9,772 nucleotides of DNA, from positions 1-9,772 of the forward strand of contig JBCBZH010000160.1 in the NCBI GenBank assembly GCA_039815415.1, read 5' to 3'. This DNA is from JBCBZH01 sp039815415. Lineage in GTDB: Bacteria; Bacteroidota; Rhodothermia; Rhodothermales; Rubricoccaceae. This document shows positions 1-6,442 of the stretch, in pieces (the stretch's first letter is position 1; every line of letters begins with the position of its first letter). The notes beneath the pieces were generated by a model. That model was not told where the DNA came from and did not search any database. It worked only from the letters and a program-made list of their open reading frames with translations. Position numbers and translations under genes: made by a program.

Positions 1-880
1 GGCATCGCAGATGCCCGAGTAAGCGGACATTGTCGACGGGACAATCGCGGACTCGGTGAAGAGCGATGGACCGAGCGTGGACGCAGCGATGGACCGGCTC
101 GCCGTTGCGTTCGGCCTCAAGATCCTCGAGATCGTCCCTGGTCGCGTTTCGACCGAGGTCGACGCCCGCCTGAGCTTTGATACGGCGAAGACGATCGACA
201 AGGCCCGCCGCATCATCGACCTCTACGAGGCGGCCGCGAACGAGCGCGAGGGTCCGGGCGGGAAACTCCTTGACCAGCCGGTAATCATGGGTCGCCATCA
301 GGAGGGCTGTGCCTTGGCGGTGGAGCCGGACGAGCAGCTTCTGGATCTCGTCGGCCACGCGTGGATCGAGGTTTCCGGTCGGCTCATCGGCCAGGAGCAA
401 CACGGGATCGTTGACGATGGCTCGAGCGATGCACGCGCGCTGCTGCTCGCCGCCGGACATCTCGCGCGGGCGCGCCTTTGCCCGATGGCTTAGTCCCACC
501 TGACCGAGGGCTCCGAGAGCGCGCTGGCGAACCGCTTTGCCGCTCACCCCAGTCGCGTAGAGAGCAAACGACACGTTCTCCAAGGCACTCCGGTCCGGGA
601 GCAGTTGGAAATCCTGAAAGACAACGCCTAGCATGCGCCGCAGAAAGGGAATGTCCTGCTCTCGCGTCGTGTCCGACTGGTAGGGCCCTACTCGCACCAG
701 CCCGTACTCGGGCTTGAGGTCCATGTAGAGCAGCTTCAGCAGCGTGGACTTTCCCGACCCCGTCGGCCCGATCAGATACGCCATCTCGCCCCGGTAGAGC
801 GTCAGGTTGAGATCGCGCGCAACGTCCACCTTGGAGCCATCGTCGTCGATGTAGCTGGCCGCGACGTTTTTCAGCTCCAC
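1..880 (-). CDS. ftsE: Cell division ATP-binding protein FtsE (3' end disrupted, no stop in window)
   Basis: ABC-type ATPase that pairs with the membrane protein FtsX to control peptidoglycan hydrolases at the division site. Counting from a GTG at 880: Walker A GPTGSGKST at 38-46, Q-loop Gln89 in FQDFQLLPDRS, signature MSGGEQQR at 141-148, Walker B LLLADEP at 161-167 with Glu166, D-loop GNLDP, and H-loop His198 in MATHDY. The set is complete, and the wording is that of Bacteroidota/Rhodothermota FtsE. No ATG is available. GTG at 880 gives the usual N-terminus (VELKNV); an in-frame GTG at 955 would add 25 residues. Family homology ends around residue 221 (base 218), but the frame stays open to base 1 because it reads antisense through the transaldolase fragment, so the native stop is missing. 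No ftsX is adjacent in the window. The identity is firm; the C-terminus is unreliable. Confidence 0.85.
   Translation of the reverse strand, partial: MELKNVAASYIDDDGSKVDVARDLNLTLYRGEMAYLIGPTGSGKSTLLKLLYMDLKPEYGLVRVGPYQSDTTREQDIPFLRRMLGVVFQDFQLLPDRSALENVSFALYATGVSGKAVRQRALGALGQVGLSHRAKARPREMSGGEQQRACIARAIVNDPVLLLADEPTGNLDPRVADEIQKLLVRLHRQGTALLMATHDYRLVKEFPARTLALVRGRLVEVDDAAGLVDRLRRIKAQAGVDLGRNATRDDLEDLEAERNGEPVHRCVHARSIALHRVRDCPVDNVRLLGHLRC
2..235 (+). pseudogene. Transaldolase fragment (TalB type), interrupted and truncated
   Basis: The + strand frame starting at base 2 encodes an internal piece of a class I transaldolase, the pentose phosphate enzyme that moves a dihydroxyacetone unit between sugar phosphates. 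The stretch LEIVPGRVSTEVDARLS (about 135-185) is close to E. coli TalB around its catalytic Glu96, and the flanks (AsxMPE before, KARRIIDLYEAA after) align collinearly with TalB residues of roughly 60-115. An in-frame TAA at 20-22 stands where TalB has Tyr after Pro-Glu, so a single base change would explain it. Homology stops at about 235, before the segment that would carry the Schiff-base lysine, and beyond that point the sequence is the antisense of ftsE. The N-terminal part would lie left of the window. It cannot make a working enzyme as it stands. The family call is secure; whether the break is biological or an assembly chimera is open. Confidence 0.8.
218..240. other. Tail-to-tail junction of ftsE and transaldolase fragments
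   Basis: FtsE homology on the - strand continues to about base 218 and transaldolase homology on the + strand continues to about base 235. The two homologies meet or overlap by a few codons here, each having lost its normal 3' end. The octamer GCGGCCGC (the NotI recognition sequence) sits at 230-237, exactly in the joint. It could be chance in G+C-rich DNA, a cloning joint, or the microhomology used in a rearrangement or chimeric assembly. Confidence 0.6.
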
Positions 881-1033
881 AAGCGGGCGCTCGGTGGGCG
901 TCGCGCCCAGGGGCAACGAGGACGGATCGCTAATGCGCTCGACGATGGGCTCCACAGGTTTAGAGGCGGGGGGATTGCAAGCTACGGACTCGTCAGCCCG
1001 ATCCGGTTTCTTCGCTGCAGGGCCCTGGTCAAC

Positions 1034-1043
1034 GAGCTGGCGA
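1034..1043 (+). repeat. GAGCTGGCGA word, copy 1
   Basis: Exact copy in the non-coding gap before ftsE. It lies 6 bases past the methyltransferase stop codon, where it reads TCGCCAGCTC in the gene's direction. Confidence 0.7.
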
Positions 1044-1049
1044 TGCGTG

Positions 1050-1790
1050 CTACGACACGCGCCGGGCGACCCAGTGAATCCGCTCCGTAGACGCATCCGC
1101 AGGCGTCAGCTCAAACTCATCGTAGGCGGCGACGATCTCCAGCGGCGACGCTTCGAGAAGTCGCTCGATCTCCTGCATCTCATACGCTCGTTGTACGTGC
1201 GTCTCAACGGTCTCGCCGTTGGCATCCGACATGCGGAACATGGTGGTGTGGAGGCGGCTCTTAGGATCGTAGGCGCTGGACCGGACGTAGGAGAACGCGT
1301 CTGTCTCTCCAGCATCATCGAACCCGTCGGCGTGGTTGAGCGAGTTGGCGGGTGTGCTCTGGTCGACGATGAACACACCTCCAGGCACCAGAGCATCGTG
1401 CACGTGCCCGAACAGCGTCGCGATGTCCGCCAGCTCGAGGAGGTAGTTGAGGCCGTCGTAGAGCAGCAGGATGGCATCGGCGGGTGGCGAAGGAATGGGC
1501 TCGCGAAAATCGCCGACCTCGAAGGAGAGCGAGAGGCCCTCCGAACGCTCCCGAGCAACGGCCACCATCGCGGCGGCTCCATCGGTTCCTCGGTAGTGAA
1601 AGCGTCCTAGATCCAGGAAGGCGCGCGCGAAAGCGCCAGTCCCGCACCCTAGTTCGATGACCGACCGCACGCGAGGCGCATGGCGCCGGAGCATCGCGTG
1701 GATGTGCGCCGCCCATGCCGGATAGTCGACGTGCTCCATGACCGTGTCATAGCCTGCCGCGAGGCGACTGTAAGCGGGGGCTTGACTCAT
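1050..1790 (-). CDS. Class I SAM-dependent methyltransferase, substrate unknown
   Basis: A 246-residue protein with the Rossmann-type methyltransferase fold. Motif I is VIELGCGTGAFA (44-55), the loop that binds S-adenosylmethionine. Asp70 in RGTDGAAAM fits the acidic residue that holds the ribose, VGDFRE (92-97) fits motif III, and LVPGGVFIVD (134-143) is the usual strand after the active site. It resembles the Methyltransf_25/11 group of small soluble enzymes, whose substrates cannot be read from sequence. The ATG overlaps the pdxA stop by four bases (ATGA), and a GGAGGTGA ribosome-binding site lies inside the pdxA end, so translation is probably coupled to pdxA. The gene ends with TAG at 1050. 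No membrane segment or signal peptide is visible. A role linked to PdxA is possible from position only. Confidence 0.85.
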   Translation of the reverse strand: MSQAPAYSRLAAGYDTVMEHVDYPAWAAHIHAMLRRHAPRVRSVIELGCGTGAFARAFLDLGRFHYRGTDGAAAMVAVARERSEGLSLSFEVGDFREPIPSPPADAILLLYDGLNYLLELADIATLFGHVHDALVPGGVFIVDQSTPANSLNHADGFDDAGETDAFSYVRSSAYDPKSRLHTTMFRMSDANGETVETHVQRAYEMQEIERLLEASPLEIVAAYDEFELTPADASTERIHWVARRVS

Positions 1791-2803
1791 GCCCTCACCT
1801 CCATGCGCCGGCGGGCCATCTGCGCTGCCAACCGGATGGCCTCCACCATGCTCCCCGGATCCGCAATGCCTTGCCCGGCGATGTCAAACCCTGTCCCGTG
1901 GTCCGGGCTGGTACGCACGATGGGCAGCCCGAGCGTCACGTTGACGCCGCCCCCCATCGCGAGGGCCTTGAAGGGTGCAAGCCCCTGATCGTGGTACATC
2001 GCAAGCACGGCGTCGAAGCGCGTCCACGCGGCGCGACCGAAAAAGGCATCGGCTGAAAATGGCCCCTCCACGTCGATCTCGAGCTGGCGAAGAGACTCCA
2101 ACGCGGGATGGATCACCTCGATCTCTTCCCGGCCGATCACACCGCCGTCACCCGCATGTGGGTTCAGGCCAAGAACGGCCAGCCGAGGCATCTGGATGCC
2201 AAGATCCTGCCGAAGCGCAGCAGACAGGGTCGTCGCCACCTTGACGATTCGCTCCGCCGTCACCAGCCCGGCCACCGCAGACACCGGACTGTGAATGGTC
2301 GCCAGCGCGACGCGCAGCGGCCCTGCGTCCAGCTCCGACGCCAGCAACATCACCACCGACTCGGCTCGGGTTCGATCCTGCAAAAACTCGGTGTGGCCGG
2401 GAAACGCATAGCCTGCGAGCTGAATCGCCTCCTTGGACAGCGGCGCGGTCACCATGCCCTCCACGTCCCCTTTCATACAGAGGTCACAAGCGGCCGCAAC
2501 TGCGGTCATGGCGTGTGCACCGCCTTCTGATGTGGTCGCTCCCCACCTGAACGCGTTGGCGAACGTCGGGTCCGGGTCCCAGACCGCCAGCGCGTCGTCT
2601 GGCGCCTCGGCCGTCGGGCTGGCGACGGCTACCACTGGACCAAGCCCCAGGCAAGCGGCCTGTTCCTCAAGCATGGGCGCGCATCCGATGGCGACGAGAC
2701 GAGCAGCCTCCGTGGCACGCGGGTCTCGGGCTGCTTTCAAGGCCACTTCGGGGCCAATCCCATTGGGATCTCCGAGCGAGACGGCGAGGAGCGGGCGAGA
2801 CAT
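1787..2803 (-). CDS. pdxA: 4-hydroxythreonine-4-phosphate dehydrogenase PdxA
   Basis: A 338-residue cytosolic enzyme of the DXP-dependent vitamin B6 pathway. It oxidises 4-phosphohydroxy-L-threonine with NAD(P)+; the product then feeds PdxJ to make pyridoxine phosphate. The N-terminus LLAVSLGDPNGIGPE is characteristic. The three divalent-metal histidines are His171 (ATIHSPV), His216 (LNPHAGDGG) and His271 (AMYHDQGLAP). Their spacings of 45 and 55 residues equal those of E. coli PdxA His166, His211 and His266. His137 in FPGHTEFL fits the substrate-binding His-Thr pair, and the C-terminal block with TSPDHGTGFDIAG is intact. Length is normal for the family. The start lies 12 bases after the upstream lipoprotein gene, without a visible Shine-Dalgarno. 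The end overlaps the methyltransferase start. The aminotransferase-like enzyme at the right edge of the window uses PLP, the end product of this pathway, but that is a general link only. Confidence 0.96.
   Translation of the reverse strand: MSRPLLAVSLGDPNGIGPEVALKAARDPRATEAARLVAIGCAPMLEEQAACLGLGPVVAVASPTAEAPDDALAVWDPDPTFANAFRWGATTSEGGAHAMTAVAAACDLCMKGDVEGMVTAPLSKEAIQLAGYAFPGHTEFLQDRTRAESVVMLLASELDAGPLRVALATIHSPVSAVAGLVTAERIVKVATTLSAALRQDLGIQMPRLAVLGLNPHAGDGGVIGREEIEVIHPALESLRQLEIDVEGPFSADAFFGRAAWTRFDAVLAMYHDQGLAPFKALAMGGGVNVTLGLPIVRTSPDHGTGFDIAGQGIADPGSMVEAIRLAAQMARRRMEVRA
1795..1802 (-). promoter_or_regulatory. Strong Shine-Dalgarno site for the methyltransferase
   Basis: The - strand reads GGAGGTGA here, four bases before the ATG at 1790 and inside the last codons of pdxA (Met-Glu-Val). 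It is the only clear Shine-Dalgarno sequence found before a start in this window. It supports the chosen methyltransferase start and reinitiation at the ATGA overlap (1787-1790). Confidence 0.7.
2081..2090 (+). repeat. GAGCTGGCGA word, copy 2
   Basis: Exact copy within pdxA. In the gene's frame the complement reads CGC CAG CTC, giving Arg-Gln-Leu in a weakly conserved region (SLRQLEID). Confidence 0.7.
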
Positions 2804-2815
2804 CGGGTTGGCGTC

Positions 2816-3538
2816 TCAGGCGTCGTCGAGGGTGAAGCAGAGGGCCTCCCCTGCATCCGTCGTCTCGCCGCTCTCAAAGCTGTACATCAGGCGGCGGCTG
2901 ATGGCGACTGTCTGACCGTCGGCGAACCACGCTGCGGCTTCGGGGCAGGGAACGCTCGCGGCATCCAGCGCATCCATGTCGGCCATCGTCTCAGGGGGAC
3001 CGCCATACACCAACCCGTCCGCCGTCTTCACTGCAGGAGGCGTGACGGTCTCTCCGAACACCTCGTCTCCCGCCTCCACGTCGTATCCCGTAAGCCGGTC
3101 CCGGCCTCGCGCATCGCTCACCGTCCAGAGCACGGTTCCGTCCAGTTCCACGAACGTGTCCACGCCAGCTCGAGTCGGGAGATCACCCTCCGCCTCGGCC
3201 TCGCAAACATCCAATGGGCTGGTGCCCTCGGGCCGCGCGACGATCTCGATGGTGTGCCCATCTGCGTCCTCAACCGGCGTCAGCCGTACGATGTGTGTGT
3301 CGTAGGCGATGCACTCGGCATCATCGTCCAGGGCATAGGTCGCAATCGGACCCAACTCTCCTTCGACACGGAAGTCGAAGCCCTCCTCCTGGGGTTCCGC
3401 CTCCTCCACCGCCATCTCGGCCGCGGTCTCAATCACAGGGTCGTCCTGTTCGTCCACGCCCGGAGCGTCGGCGGGCTCTGCGCACCCAGCGAGCACCCCT
3501 GTGAGAAGAACGAATCCGACGAGAGCGAATCGGGGCAT
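2816..3538 (-). CDS. Putative lipoprotein, function unknown
   Basis: A 240-residue protein with a type II signal peptide: Met-Pro-Arg, a hydrophobic stretch (4-17), then the lipobox LAGC with the lipidated Cys19. The mature protein starts with a very acidic, Glu/Asp/Pro/Ala-rich linker (20-53), followed by a compact, probably beta-rich domain. Four cysteines besides the lipidated one (76, 112, 198, 234) could make two disulfides, which fits an envelope location. No family is recognised and no enzyme motif is visible. It lies 27 bases after the aminopeptidase gene and 12 bases before pdxA, so it is probably cotranscribed with both. ATG at 3538 is supported by the signal peptide starting at once. 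No Shine-Dalgarno is seen. Confidence 0.8.
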   Translation of the reverse strand: MPRFALVGFVLLTGVLAGCAEPADAPGVDEQDDPVIETAAEMAVEEAEPQEEGFDFRVEGELGPIATYALDDDAECIAYDTHIVRLTPVEDADGHTIEIVARPEGTSPLDVCEAEAEGDLPTRAGVDTFVELDGTVLWTVSDARGRDRLTGYDVEAGDEVFGETVTPPAVKTADGLVYGGPPETMADMDALDAASVPCPEAAAWFADGQTVAISRRLMYSFESGETTDAGEALCFTLDDA

Positions 3539-3565
3539 GATGTGGTGAGGAAGTGAGACTTGAGC

Positions 3566-5023
3566 TTATGCGTCGGCTTCGGAGGCCAGCAGTCCGAGCA
3601 GCAGGCTCACGCCAAAACCGCTCGCGCCCTTCGGGCGATAGCCGTAGGCGGAATCCAGGAAGGCCGGGCGGGCGATGTCCAGATGCACCCACGGATAGGC
3701 GGGCTCGCCCTCGTCATCTCGAGTGAAGTGATCGAGGAACGCCGCAGCGGTGATCGTCCCAGCCATTCGGCCACCGACATTCTGAAGATCTGCGATGTCA
3801 CTCTTGAGCTGCTTCGCGTAGTGGCCGTAGAGCGGCAGCGGCCACGCCAGATCGCCGGTCTCTTCACCGAGCTGGCGACACCAATCGGCGAGGTCATCAG
3901 AACCCGGCCTCGTGATGGCGGCGGCCACGCGCTCTCCCAACGCAACGCCCTGTGCGCCGGTCAGCGTCGCGACATCAATGACCAGCCGAGGCGCCAGCTC
4001 GCGGGCGTAGCTGAGACCATCCGCGAGCAAGAGTCGGCCTTCGGCGTCCGTGTTCATCACCTCCACCGTTGCGCCTGAGTGCATGGTCAGCACGTCGCCG
4101 GGGGCGTAGGCACGGCCTCCGGGACGGTTGTCGCTCATCGGAAGCAGCGCGATGACCCGGAGCGGAAGCTTCAGCCGTGCCGCCCCCAACATGGCCCCAA
4201 CGACGGCGGCCCCGCCCGCCATGTCGGCCTTCATCTTGTCCATCGAGTTCTTGGTCGGCTTGAGTGAGAGGCCGCCCGTGTCATAGGTGACCGTTTTGCC
4301 GACCAGCACGATGGGTTCCTCATGGGCATGGCCTTCAGGTGCATGCTCGAGGATCACGAACCGAGCCGGGTCCAGGCTGCCCCGGTTGACGCCCAGAAGC
4401 CCGCCCATGCCTTCGGCTTCGATGCGCTCCATGTCCCAGACCTCCGCCGCCAGACCGGCGGCCTCCGCCTCAGCCTGTACCCGCAAGGCCAGAGCCGCGG
4501 GCATCTTGGCATCCGGTGGAAGGTTCACGAGGTCTCGGGTGGTGCAGGTCACCTCCGCGCGAATGTCCGCCTCGGCGACGAGCTGGCGAAAGGCATCCGT
4601 GGCCTCCTCCACGTGGATCGCCAGCTCGATGTCCGCTGCAGCATCGGCGGTGCGATACGCCTCGAAGCGGTAGGCTCCGAGGTGGAAGCCCTCCGTCAGA
4701 GGAGCCACCGCGTCCGGCTCCGGGGCGGCAATAGCGACACGCTGCGCCTTGAGCGACGTGGCGAGCCCAGCCGCGGCAGCCGCGGCCCACCGCCAGCCTT
4801 CATGGCCTTTCGGCGTGTCAGCCACAACCACCGCGACACGACGAGGCCCATCGCCCTCACGAATCACCACGGATGGGTTGGTCGTGGCTCGAGCGTCATC
4901 GCGTGCCGTGACGTAGGCGTCCCCGAACGTCGCCTCCCAGTGTTCCGGTCCGTCACCTCGCACAGGCAGTACGAGCAGGTCCACGTTCAGCCGGTCAATC
5001 GCGTCGGTCGTCAGAGTCGTCAT
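3566..5023 (-). CDS. pepA: Leucyl aminopeptidase (peptidase family M17)
   Basis: A 485-residue M17 metallo-aminopeptidase that removes N-terminal residues from peptides during cytosolic peptide turnover; members usually form hexamers. The two-metal active site is complete: Lys243 and Asp248 in VGKTVTYDTGG, Lys255 in LSLKP, Asp267 in MKADMAGG, and Asp326, Glu328 and Arg330 in the signature NTDAEGRLLLAD. The order and spacing match E. coli PepA Lys270, Asp275, Lys282, Asp293, Asp352, Glu354 and Arg356, apart from one inserted residue. The first 160 residues are the variable N-terminal domain. The frame is open further upstream to 5263, but that part overlaps nrnA and is Arg/Ser-rich without homology. 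ATG at 5023 gives a normal length and a sensible N-terminus (MTTLTTDAIDRLNVDLLVLP). It follows nrnA by 58 bases and precedes the lipoprotein gene by 27. The symbol is by family; other M17 names (ampA, lap) are in use. Confidence 0.95.
   Translation of the reverse strand: MTTLTTDAIDRLNVDLLVLPVRGDGPEHWEATFGDAYVTARDDARATTNPSVVIREGDGPRRVAVVVADTPKGHEGWRWAAAAAAGLATSLKAQRVAIAAPEPDAVAPLTEGFHLGAYRFEAYRTADAAADIELAIHVEEATDAFRQLVAEADIRAEVTCTTRDLVNLPPDAKMPAALALRVQAEAEAAGLAAEVWDMERIEAEGMGGLLGVNRGSLDPARFVILEHAPEGHAHEEPIVLVGKTVTYDTGGLSLKPTKNSMDKMKADMAGGAAVVGAMLGAARLKLPLRVIALLPMSDNRPGGRAYAPGDVLTMHSGATVEVMNTDAEGRLLLADGLSYARELAPRLVIDVATLTGAQGVALGERVAAAITRPGSDDLADWCRQLGEETGDLAWPLPLYGHYAKQLKSDIADLQNVGGRMAGTITAAAFLDHFTRDDEGEPAYPWVHLDIARPAFLDSAYGYRPKGASGFGVSLLLGLLASEADA
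3869..3878 (+). repeat. GAGCTGGCGA word, copy 3
   Basis: Exact copy within the aminopeptidase gene. The sense strand encodes Arg-Gln-Leu (WCRQLGEE) with codons CGC CAG CTC. Confidence 0.7.
4580..4589 (+). repeat. GAGCTGGCGA word, copy 4
   Basis: Exact copy within the aminopeptidase gene, again encoding Arg-Gln-Leu (AFRQLVAE). It lies only 28 bases from copy 5, which has the opposite orientation. Confidence 0.7.
4618..4627 (-). repeat. GAGCTGGCGA word, copy 5
   Basis: Exact copy on the coding strand of the aminopeptidase gene, encoding Glu-Leu-Ala (DIELAIH). It forms an inverted pair with copy 4 in the variable N-terminal domain. Confidence 0.7.
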
Positions 5024-5069
5024 CCGGAGTGAGATGGGTGTTAGGGCGCGAACTACGGGAGGACGCGGC

Positions 5070-5079
5070 GAGCTGGCGA
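5070..5079 (+). repeat. GAGCTGGCGA word, copy 6
   Basis: Exact copy in the 58-base nrnA-pepA gap, 2 bases after the nrnA stop codon. It reads TCGCCAGCTC in the gene's direction. Confidence 0.7.
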
Positions 5080-5081
5080 GG

Positions 5082-6197
5082 TTAGTCCTGCGAGCTGTTG
5101 AACGAAGCCAGCAACGCGAGGTCCGCTTCGGACAGGCCTCCGTCTGTGTCCTCCGGGATCTCCGCCGCAGCGACGTGTATCGGCGCCGCGTCCACCACAT
5201 CTTTGATGGTGCGTCGCAGCTGACCGTCCTTGATAAAGGCGCCGGAGGCGTTGGCGTGCCCACCGCCGCCGAACTGCCCCGCCCACTTGTTGATCGGGCA
5301 ATCGCCCTTCGACCGGAACGACGCTTTCACGCCACTCGGCACTTCGAGGAAGATGACCGCTGCCACCACGCCGTCGAGCCCCAGCGCATAGCTGATGAGG
5401 CCTTCGGTTTCATCGAACAGCGCTCCAGACCGACGGATCATCTCGCCATCGACCCACATGGTTGCCAGCCGCCCGTTGTAGTGCGTCTCGATGGTCTGCA
5501 GCGAGGCGGCGAGCAGCCTCAGCCCTCCCTGGCTTCGCCCATCAAACACTGCAATGTGAATTGGCTCCGGGCTGATGCCCCCGCGAGTCAGAATGTCGGC
5601 AACGATGGCGTGCGTGCGCGGCGTGGTGGCCCGATAGCGAAACGATCCCGTGTCCGTCAGAATGCCAACGTACAGCGCCGTCGCCACAGCTTCGTCGATC
5701 AGCTGGAGGCCCCAGCCTTCAATCAGGTCGTAGACCATCTCAGCCGTCGCCGCCGCATCGGTGTGCGTACAGGCGAGGTCAAACCACGTCTCAGGATCGG
5801 GGTGGTGGTCGATGAGCACGACCGGCGCGCTTGCCTGTGCGAACAGGTCGCCCACGTCGCCGAGCCGGTGCTTCGCGTTGGTGTCCAGTACCACGAGCAG
5901 ATCCGCGTTTGCAACAGCCTCCGCTTGGCTCAGGTCACCCGGCTCGTACATCTGCACCAACCCCTCGGGCTGCTGGTCCATGAGCCAGTCGAGCGTACGT
6001 GGCGCCGGATCCACGTTCAGAATCACGACCTCCTTGCCTCGTGCCCGCAGCGCATGCGCCAGCGCGATCTCAGACCCGAGCGCATCGCCATCCGGGCGAA
6101 GGTGGGACGTGAGCACCAGCCGAGACGCTTCATCGAGCGCCTCGCGAACGGCGGCGAGAGCAGGAGACGCGGCAGGTGCGGTGGACATGGGGACCAT
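5082..6197 (-). CDS. nrnA: DHH-family bifunctional oligoribonuclease / pAp phosphatase NrnA
   Basis: A 371-residue member of the DHH/DHHA1 phosphoesterases. NrnA enzymes degrade 2-5 nucleotide RNAs to mononucleotides and dephosphorylate 3'-phosphoadenosine 5'-phosphate. The Mn-binding motifs are present in order: His32, Asp36 and Asp38 in SHLRPDGDALGSE, Asp105 in LVVLDTN, the DHH triad Asp130-His131-His132 in VVLIDHHPD, and Asp182 in ILTDTGSF. The C-terminal DHHA1 domain ends with the substrate-binding GQFGGGGHANASGAF (307-321). Length is a little above typical (about 310-340), with a short extension at each end. Two starts are possible, ATG at 6197 and ATG at 6188 (Met4); the second leaves more room after the hairpin at 6201-6237. 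It heads the run nrnA-pepA-lipoprotein-pdxA-methyltransferase. Recycling of short RNAs and peptides by the first two genes is a plausible shared theme, but this is inference. Confidence 0.92.
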   Translation of the reverse strand: MVPMSTAPAASPALAAVREALDEASRLVLTSHLRPDGDALGSEIALAHALRARGKEVVILNVDPAPRTLDWLMDQQPEGLVQMYEPGDLSQAEAVANADLLVVLDTNAKHRLGDVGDLFAQASAPVVLIDHHPDPETWFDLACTHTDAAATAEMVYDLIEGWGLQLIDEAVATALYVGILTDTGSFRYRATTPRTHAIVADILTRGGISPEPIHIAVFDGRSQGGLRLLAASLQTIETHYNGRLATMWVDGEMIRRSGALFDETEGLISYALGLDGVVAAVIFLEVPSGVKASFRSKGDCPINKWAGQFGGGGHANASGAFIKDGQLRRTIKDVVDAAPIHVAAAEIPEDTDGGLSEADLALLASFNSSQD

Positions 6198-6200
6198 GTA

Positions 6201-6237
6201 TGGCGGACGGCCCGAAAGCTACGGGCCGTTTCCGCCA
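6201..6237 (-). promoter_or_regulatory. Strong hairpin directly upstream of the nrnA start
   Basis: TGGCGG (6201-6206) and ACGGCCCG (6207-6214) pair with CGGGCCGT (6222-6229) and CCGCCA (6232-6237). This makes a 14-bp G+C-rich stem with one TT bulge (6230-6231 on the + strand) and a 7-base loop that reads TAGCTTT in the nrnA direction. It ends 3 bases before the ATG at 6197, or 12 before the ATG at 6188. In mRNA it would lie over the ribosome landing area, so a translational role or an RNA-protection role is possible. There is no T-run, so a simple intrinsic terminator is unlikely. Confidence 0.55.
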
Positions 6238-6283
6238 CGCACCGCCAAGACTCCGCGCGGGCCAAGGCGGGCGCATTCTAAAT

Positions 6284-6407
6284 CCTCCCTTGCGCGCACG
6301 CTCGCGCGTGCTGGGAGGTGTCCGCGAAGCGGACGGAGGGTGTTCTGACGGCCTCGAGCTGGCGACAACACCCCCACCCGCTTTGCGGGAGCCCCCTCGA
6401 AGGGGGC
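6284..6407. repeat. Mosaic of five hairpins, REP-like intergenic element
   Basis: Five palindromic units follow one another. CCTCCC/GGGAGG (6284-6289 with 6313-6318) encloses GCACGC/GCGTGC (6296-6301 with 6306-6311). Then come GTCCGC-GAA-GCGGAC (6320-6334), GGGTGTT/AACACCC (6338-6344 with 6367-6373), CCCGC-TTT-GCGGG (6377-6389) and GCCCCCT-CGA-AGGGGGC (6391-6407). The 22-base loop of the GGGTGTT stem contains word copy 7. The make-up looks like a dispersed intergenic palindromic repeat, but only one copy is in the window, so repetition in the genome is an inference. Confidence 0.5.
6356..6365 (+). repeat. GAGCTGGCGA word, copy 7
   Basis: Exact copy in the loop of the GGGTGTT/AACACCC hairpin. 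It is part of the 16-base sequence GGCCTCGAGCTGGCGA (6350-6365), repeated inverted at 6445-6460. Confidence 0.7.
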
Positions 6408-6442
6408 GGTTAGGAATAGCGTGCGTTCGCCTTACCGCGCGG

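Noticed and set aside
236..493. Continuation of the transaldolase frame to 493 as a real C-terminus
   Set aside because: After base 235 the translation loses all transaldolase similarity and is the antisense of intact FtsE motifs.
894..1610. Open frame of 238 codons on the + strand opposite the methyltransferase
   Set aside because: It covers the antisense of conserved methyltransferase motifs and shows no protein-like motif itself.
5024..5263. N-terminal extension of the aminopeptidase to 5263
   Set aside because: It overlaps the nrnA coding region, is Arg/Ser/Thr-rich, and would exceed the M17 length; the ATG at 5023 starts the family homology.
6215..6230. TAGCTTTC on the - strand as a Bacteroidota -7 promoter element for nrnA
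   Set aside because: It lies in the hairpin loop, mismatches TAnnTTTG, and has no TTTG at the expected spacing upstream.
5034..6281. Open frame of 415 codons on the + strand opposite nrnA
   Set aside because: Arg/His/Val-rich translation without domains, lying antisense to a complete DHH protein whose motifs are all intact; long antisense frames are common in G+C-rich DNA.
6391..6407. GCCCCCT-CGA-AGGGGGC hairpin as an intrinsic terminator
   Set aside because: No T-run follows on either strand, and it is one of five adjacent palindromes, so it is better treated as part of the mosaic element.
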